Assembly: GCF_000003605.2 (NCBI RefSeq)
Contig: NW_003109092.1
Coordinates: 310,547 to 337,202, forward strand
Length of the DNA: 26,656 nt
From: Saccoglossus kowalevskii
Taxonomy: Eukaryota; Hemichordata; Enteropneusta; Harrimaniidae
Direction: 5' to 3'
Part shown: positions 21,209 through 26,656 of the stretch, piece after piece
Layout of the letters: every line of letters begins with the position of its first letter
Numbering within the stretch: position 1 is the first letter of the stretch
Made by a program: the position numbers and the translations under genes
Notes under the pieces: model-generated
Database searches by the model: none
What the model was told of the DNA's origin: nothing
The model's input: only the letters and a program-made list of their open reading frames with translations

Positions 21209-21875
21209 TTCGTGAAATGTCAGCGGCCTCGGCTAGAAGAGTCCCCAAATTGTCATCATCAAGATGTCCCTCGTAGAAGGACGCGGCTGTAATATTGGCT
21301 TCCTTGATGGCTAATCGCAGCCCGTTCATTGGAGTGCTCCAGACAAGGTAATCATCCGATATTAGACTTGTTCTTTCCCATTCGAACTGCTTAAAAATCT
21401 CCATCACCGCTCGACCAGCTTTCGTAAACGGACCAAATGTACGAACGAGTGTCCCGAACTGGTTTTTGTCTAACATTTCGTTGTCCGAGCACACTGCGCT
21501 GAATGTTGGCAAATTGTAAAATGTGCTTAATGTGGCCACGTGCCGACATACCGTTGAACAAAGTGGACCAATAAGGCCGCTGTAGTTATAAGTTGCCAAC
21601 AGTTCCACTGTCAGTCCGAGTCCCAATACAGGATGACACATCGTATCGACTGTGTCGAAGGTCAGAATATGACCAGATAACAAAGTGTCGTCTGCGTTCA
21701 CTTCGTCGAAAGCGATTAGTGCAGCTGATCCGATGCGAGGAATGCCGAACGGTAAAACCAACTGTGACGGCATAAGAAGAAGCACCCGAAATTCATCCGA
21801 ATTGGCGATGCGAACATCCAGTAAATACATTAATACTGTAACTAAGACAGTTCTTTGTTTTGGGGTCATTTTCAT
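21209..21875 (-). CDS. Exon 1b: second, intact first coding exon of a receptor guanylyl cyclase
   Basis: 222 codons plus one base. ATG at 21875 follows an in-frame TAA at 21881-21879; a second ATG two codons later lines up with the exon 1a start. Signal peptide about 1-26 (likely cut after RIANS), then 196 residues of ANF-receptor lobe that align without gaps to exon 1a, with 102 identical by my count. Four cysteines (80, 106, 110, 129) and two N-glycosylation sequons (N97, N194) match exon 1a. The donor is a perfect GTAAGT at 21208, in phase 1, after the same SR residues as exon 1a. No stop or frameshift interrupts it. I find no exon-2-like sequence between here and 7.2 kb, so it either splices to the exons at 5139 and below or is an orphan duplicate. 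It is too diverged to be a recent copy yet remains open, which argues for selection. Confidence 0.92.
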
Positions 21876-21898
21876 TATTTAGCTGTCAGGAAAATGTT

Positions 21899-21908
21899 GC
21901 AGACCAGC
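21899..21908 (-). promoter_or_regulatory. 10-mer shared by the 5' flanks of exons 1a and 1b
   Basis: GCTGGTCTGC on the minus strand lies 23 bases upstream of the exon 1b ATG. The identical 10-mer is at 7166-7175, 13 bases upstream of the exon 1a ATG. In 1b it is followed by TTTTCCTGACAG and in 1a by TGCAG, both possible 3' splice sites, so it could be part of an intron end, a 5' UTR or a core promoter. Function unknown. Confidence 0.35.
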
Positions 21909-22419
21909 TAAAACTACGATAATCTGATGAACATATGTAATAGTCGACTGTCACAACCGACAACTGTATAACTGTGTCGATGACTTCACACTTGCGGAAC
22001 AACACGATTTGCATCGATTTTTACTACGTTCGATTTCCAGTCATATGTAGAATATGCCCAACCAATCCAAGAAGTTGTTGAATCATTTGGTAACCATGGC
22101 GCGGCAAACGAAAATAATTATAATTTTGCACCGACTGTGAACAAAATATACAAAGTAATTTTGAAAATGATCGATGTGGACTCTGTAAATTAAATTAATT
22201 CAAGAATTTTTTTTTGGGGGGGGGGATTTGAGGACTTCATTGTTTTGACTGCTGTGAACACAAATCATTTCGTTTCAGGCTACTAGTTTCGATATACATG
22301 TATACGAATCGTCTGACAATAACGCATTGAGTTCGTTTACATCATGATCATTATAAGATGATAGAACTGAGCTCTTCATGTAGGTGAATGTCCGTCGTTG
22401 TTCGTCCGTCCGTTAACAA
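21909..22419. other. 5' flank of exon 1b
   Basis: Presumed promoter region of exon 1b. No strong TATA box like that of exon 1a. An ACCAATCC box on the plus strand is near 22058. A T9G10 homopolymer junction is at 22207-22225. Confidence 0.4.
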
Positions 22420-22540
22420 TTGCATTTTCGATTTCTTCTTGAAAACTACAAGTTCAATTGCTTTGATATGAACAAGGTCGCTTGTTTGGGCGGATCTCTG
22501 TCAGATTTGTTCATTTCGGGGCAATATCTTCTACCGGTAT
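22420..22540. repeat. Diverged single copy of the ~157-bp repeat
   Basis: ATTTTCGATTTCTTCTTGAA then CAATTGCTTTGATAT, followed by CTGTCAGATTTGTTCATTT and CAATATCTTCT. These are the same blocks in the same order as the minus strand of the repeat at the right edge. Preceded by GTCCGTCGTTGTTCGTCCGT. The short plus-strand open frame here belongs to the repeat. Confidence 0.6.
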
Positions 22541-23078
22541 TCTTAAGGGCAAAGAATGATCTTTTCGACTTCAGTTACTACCAACCCGGTGTACATAATT
22601 GTTGTCTACAATATGTTTGATCAAGTTAAGTTAACATGTTCTGAACCAGCCAGAACCAAACTACTTGCTTATGGGTTAACCCCATTTTGTTTTATGGGTG
22701 GGCGTACTTTGATTTGCCTAGCGTAATGTTGTAAGACATAGCGTAGGTATTTCGACCGTCAGGTCGTTTGTTTACTAACATTTCATATTTAGAATGAACT
22801 GTAATCACCGCACACGGATGGTTAATTTCAATTGTTACATTGTAGATTGTTATTGTGGCGAGTTTATATTTAAACTGCCACCTTCTGAGAAATATGGTCA
22901 TGATCATATTTGTTTATATAGAGGGCGCACAATGATTTCTGTCAAAATGTTTATGTTTTGAGATCAGTAAACAATGTATCGTATAAATCGCACGGTTTCG
23001 CGAACCCGCCGATGAAAACCGAACAAATCCTCGATTTTATTGAGAGGTCGCGCATTTGACTTTGGTGAAATAGACTAA

Positions 23079-23117
23079 TCTGATTGGACGCGCCAGTAAA
23101 ACATGTGCCCAATCAGA
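23079..23117. promoter_or_regulatory. Inverted pair of CCAAT boxes
   Basis: TCTGATTGG and CCAATCAGA form a perfect 9-bp inverted repeat 21 bases apart. Each arm is a good NF-Y (CCAAT) site. It lies about 1.2 kb upstream of exon 1b, with CpG-containing DNA around it, so a role as a distal promoter is possible but unproven. It could also be a fold-back terminus. Confidence 0.35.
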
Positions 23118-23384
23118 GTTGTCGCAGCAACAGTATGACCCTGAAAATGGCAGAATGTCAAATTGACGAAGAGGGCGCACTTCAATACTGTAACAGTAAA
23201 TTGTTATTAACGCTTAACAAACCTCGGAAAAGATGAAAAGGATAACAATTAAGCAGAATAACAAAAATAAAAGTACTCAAAACGCAGTTTAAAAAACAAA
23301 TATATGACAATTAAAATTGATTTTTAATTGAAAAGAATGTACCGTTAATTTATTTTTTTATTTGCATTTGGTAAAGAGAACCAT

Positions 23385-24060
23385 AGACATTAGAATTTTA
23401 AGGTCTATGACAGAACAAGACGTTAAGAAACGTTGTTCTTGTTCAATGTCATTGCCATGACAGTGTTCACAAATCCTTTCTTTAATAGTTACATTATAAT
23501 GGTGGCCCATTACATTTTTATGTGGGTTAGTAGTAATTAACCGGGTGCGATATTCACGTACAGCATTATTTTTTTAACCAGTCGGGTAACTTTCGACGTG
23601 GATATTATTTTTAAATATCATGTATGTTTATTTTTAACATTCGGAGTTGATCTATTGTTAATATTAATTTCTTTCGTCCAATATTTTTAGAAAATTTCTT
23701 TCAAGTTTCCATAAATGTTGTTCAATTTTGAAGCTGTATTTACTGTGATTGTTTAATATTTGTTAATGCTGACTCTATTTTAGAGTACTATTTTCTCTTT
23801 AACTCTTTGTTTAATTTGAAAGACTTCATTTAGTAAATGTGTTTTCGCTGTTTTTGAATGAACACTTCAAATGGACACCTACTCAGTTCATTATAAATCG
23901 GATTGGATTTGTGCCTTGACACACCTAGTAGATACCGACAGAATCTGAGATGTACATCCTCAATGCTTGATTTCATATTATATTTAACCACACCAGATAT
24001 TACTACAATAGACGATGATTGGTCCGATTTGTTTATCATCATAGAAAAGGCTGCCATGAC
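23385..24060 (-). mobile_element. Decayed LINE fragment
   Basis: From 24057 the minus strand encodes IEDVHLRFCRYLLGVSRHKS and then NELSRCPFEVF, a familiar segment downstream of the reverse transcriptase in non-LTR elements. Further on, through stops and frame changes, comes HKNVMGHHYNVTIKERICEH followed by C, the cysteine segment near the end of such proteins (23540-23430). No intact product; part of the intervening sequence is lost or scrambled. A different subfamily from the copy at 13 kb. Confidence 0.7.
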
Positions 24061-24188
24061 TGGTCGGTCACAGATTTTGTATTTGATATCATTATATATG
24101 TTCTTAATTATGTCACATGTTGCCGGTAATATTATTTTGTTGTAATTTTAAATACATGTCGTCATGCCAGATGCTGTCAAAAACTCTC

Positions 24189-24465
24189 TTAAAGAGCAGT
24201 AGTCGCCGCGCTGCGCATGCGCGAGATATGGGTCTCATATAAGCAAAGATGGCGATTTTGACTGTTGCGCACACCAATTAGTACACACTAAAAGCTTACC
24301 AAGCTTTAATTAGGTAATTGTTTGGTGTTTGGAAGGTATCGAAGGAGTCACCGGGCAAAACTCGTACTCGTGATTTCATTAGAAAGGCGCATTGGATTAT
24401 CGTAAAATCAATGTTTATCTACACAAATGTCGCACATGCGCGGTGCAATGACGACCGCCCTTCAA
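24189..24465. mobile_element. TTAA-flanked MITE-like element, family C
   Basis: About 277 bp. Left end TTAAAGAGCAGTAGTCGCCG then CTGCGCATGCGC; right end reverse-complements to TTGAAGGGCGGTCGTCATTG then CGCGCATGTGCG. The interior carries a further fold-back (CACCAATTA ... TAATTGTTTGGTG around AAGCTTACCAAGCTT). Same terminal style as families A and B. Confidence 0.6.
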
Positions 24466-26329
24466 TGTCTATGAAACATGCATAGATTTTATTAGATTTC
24501 TTGGCGGAGTGCTTTTAAGATGTTCTCAATGGTACAGATATTGTGATGAGCGTACTGCAGTCACCGTACAGCGCGCGTTGGAAGTTCATGTAAATACTAG
24601 TAAACACATTTTACACGCATCTTTTGGCATAAGTTACATTTAAAACAAAAAAAACTTTCGAAGAATTTAAAACACTAAAGTTTAATAAAATGTTGCTATT
24701 TGTATAAACTGCCGTGTATACTATACTTATTATGACTTATGCTGCCGCATCCTGGAAGATATCATCGCACCCATTCTGCAATGATAGTTATTGAAATGTG
24801 GATATCTATAATATCCGGTAATGTCGATATCCACGGCCATTTTCGTAGATAAACAAATAATTACGTCGGGTTTTTGTTGAGCAATTCGCTGCCACGGTAT
24901 CTATCTGGACCTATCAACCAACCTCGAAAGACCAACAGGTAAAATTACCAACGATCTTCTGGTACGGCGCCTGTCTCGAGTACTTCAAGGCTTGGCGCAT
25001 TTGCAACACATGCCATCGAATCCAGCTTACAGTGTTATGCAGACGCAGTTAAGTTTTTTATGTTTTGTTTTTATGGGACGAACCTTAAATTACAGAACAT
25101 TACACGTGACACAATATAACATAATTACGCATGCGCCGTTACGACAGTGACGTAAACGATATATGTCTTTATTGCCAGTGAGTTAATCATGTTTTGACTA
25201 TAGATAATAATCTCTAGTTTTAGGGACATGATTATTTACTCAGTGGATTTAAATGATGTCGATGTTCAGCTGAGATCGTGACATGTTTATATCACCTGTA
25301 GCGTTAGTTAGTCTTAGCCTTTAGAATGCCGGGAGCACTTCTATCGATGACTGTGCCGGACAATAGTATCAACACCCTCACCTATGCATGCTTCACAATC
25401 GGTGACCGTACTGGTTAGTTTACACACCAAAACAAGTGTGCTTTTTAGATGTTTGTACGCAAATTCGGAACTTATGTCAACGACATCATGTCACAATGGT
25501 CGCCAGAGAGTGGACGTCGTCGTATACTTATTATAGATATCCACTACGGTTTTACATTCTATAATGGAATTTGCATATTATTCGGGTTTCAGTGAGCTAG
25601 AGAAAAAATAAAATAATCCAGTCTTTTACGTGACTATCGTTCAACGCCACGTTCTCACAAGTATGGAGCTATAGAACACTGGATTCTTATTAAACGGTTG
25701 ATATGGTATTTAGCGCACACAATTCGAAGCGCTGCTGAATACTAAAAGGGATTTTTATTGAATTCACTATCCTTCACATAGTCACGTGTATGTCGAGAGA
25801 ATACCGGCAGTCAAATATAAAACAATTCAAACATACGCATGACGTTAGTGGTTTCCAAATAAAAACCGATACAATTCATTATCAGATAGCAAGCATTAAT
25901 TGTCTTCACCGTAAATGAAGACACTCACCTGATGACATGTACGTGTACTTCAATTTACCGATCACACGCAGTGCAACTCTACTGACCGCGCTGCTTAAAA
26001 TGAAGCAAAAACGGTGTATACGGCGACACCATTTTTATTTCTCCAGGTATTGACAAGGGGGGGGGGTATTACTTTTTATTATACCAGTTGTCGGAATTAT
26101 ATAGGTCGTCGCATACCCGTGATTTAGCTATGCTATTGGTTAATTGGAGTTGACCCTAATAAAAAAAACGAATTAACTTGTCTGCTTGGTATTTGCAAAA
26201 TTATATCACTCGACTCAAAACAAACATGAAACAGACTGACTGCTCAGGACTAGATTTATCACCACTGTGTCAAAAAAATAAATAAAACAAGCAGCCTATC
26301 GGCTGAGATAGCTCCACTGATAGCAATGC
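24466..26329. other. Non-coding right-hand stretch
   Basis: No gene recognised and no third exon-1-like copy. An isolated NRF-1-like ACGCATGCGCCGTTACGACA at about 25127 resembles the MITE termini and may be a remnant. A G10 run is at 26057-26066. CAGCC-TATC-GGCTG at about 26293 is a small perfect hairpin beside the right-edge repeat. Confidence 0.45.
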
Positions 26330-26656
26330 ACATTTCAATTAAAGAACTGAAGACATCATTAGAAAATGAACAATATGAATAGTATCAAAGCAATCGGACT
26401 TACAGTTTTTAACAAGAAGTCGAAAATATCACTTTTTACCAAAAATGACAAAAATATTCACCAAAATTAGAGAATTAAAGATATCATTACAAAATGAACA
26501 AATCTGAGAGAGGTCCACATGTAGTACCTATATATGTAATATCAAAGCAATCGGACTTACAGTTTTCAACAAGAAGTATCACTTTTTACAAAAATGACAA
26601 AAATATTCACCAAAATTAAAGAACTGAAGATATCATCACAAAATGAACAAATCTGC
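26330..26656. repeat. ~157-bp tandem repeat, running off the right edge
   Basis: ATCAAAGCAATCGGACTTAC begins at 26384 and 26541 (157 apart). The neighbouring blocks GAACTGAAGA/GAATTAAAGA plus ATATCATTACAAAATGAACA, and ACAAAAATATTCACCAAAAT, also recur. About two units are visible, with small indels. Confidence 0.85.

Noticed and set aside
22692-22907. 71-codon minus-strand frame upstream of exon 1b
   Set aside because: Checked as a possible upstream exon; it has no ANF-receptor motif and no convincing splice sites.
25325-25416. Short plus-strand peptide frame (ATG CCG GGA ... TAG)
   Set aside because: About 30 codons with no signal peptide, homology or splice support.

Overview
The window is animal nuclear DNA: AT-rich (about one third G+C by eye), with coding sequence split into short exons bounded by GT...AG sites and most of its length made of introns, MITE-like elements, LINE remnants and satellites. 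The gene content and repeat style suggest a marine invertebrate (deuterostome or lophotrochozoan). I cannot assign a species.

The main gene is on the minus strand. Eleven coding exons between 7152 and 31 join in frame into the first 595 codons of a receptor-type (natriuretic-peptide-receptor-like) guanylyl cyclase: signal peptide, complete ANF-receptor ligand-binding region, one membrane helix, juxtamembrane segment, and the start of the kinase homology domain. It runs off the left edge, so the rest of that domain, the dimerisation helix and the cyclase lie outside the window.

About 14 kb upstream, at 21875-21209 on the same strand, is a second intact copy of exon 1 only. It has its own start and signal peptide, encodes a ligand-binding lobe that aligns without gaps (102 of 196 mature residues identical by my hand count), and ends at the same residue, in the same phase, with a consensus donor. 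I find no second copy of exons 2-11 between it and the first gene. The simplest functional reading is that both are alternative first exons joined to one shared set of downstream exons, which would give receptors with different ligand-binding lobes but a common signalling body. An orphan duplicate exon is the main alternative.

The DNA between the two exon-1 copies (7.3-21.1 kb) and to the right (22-26.6 kb) shows no other convincing gene. It holds a 1.8-kb satellite with a 44-bp monomer and 174-bp higher-order period, a fold-back element, LINE 3' ends, TTAA-flanked MITE-like elements, a 134-bp tandem repeat, a (TATGA)14 microsatellite, and a roughly 157-bp repeat that runs off the right edge. 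Two MITE copies also sit in introns of the receptor gene.
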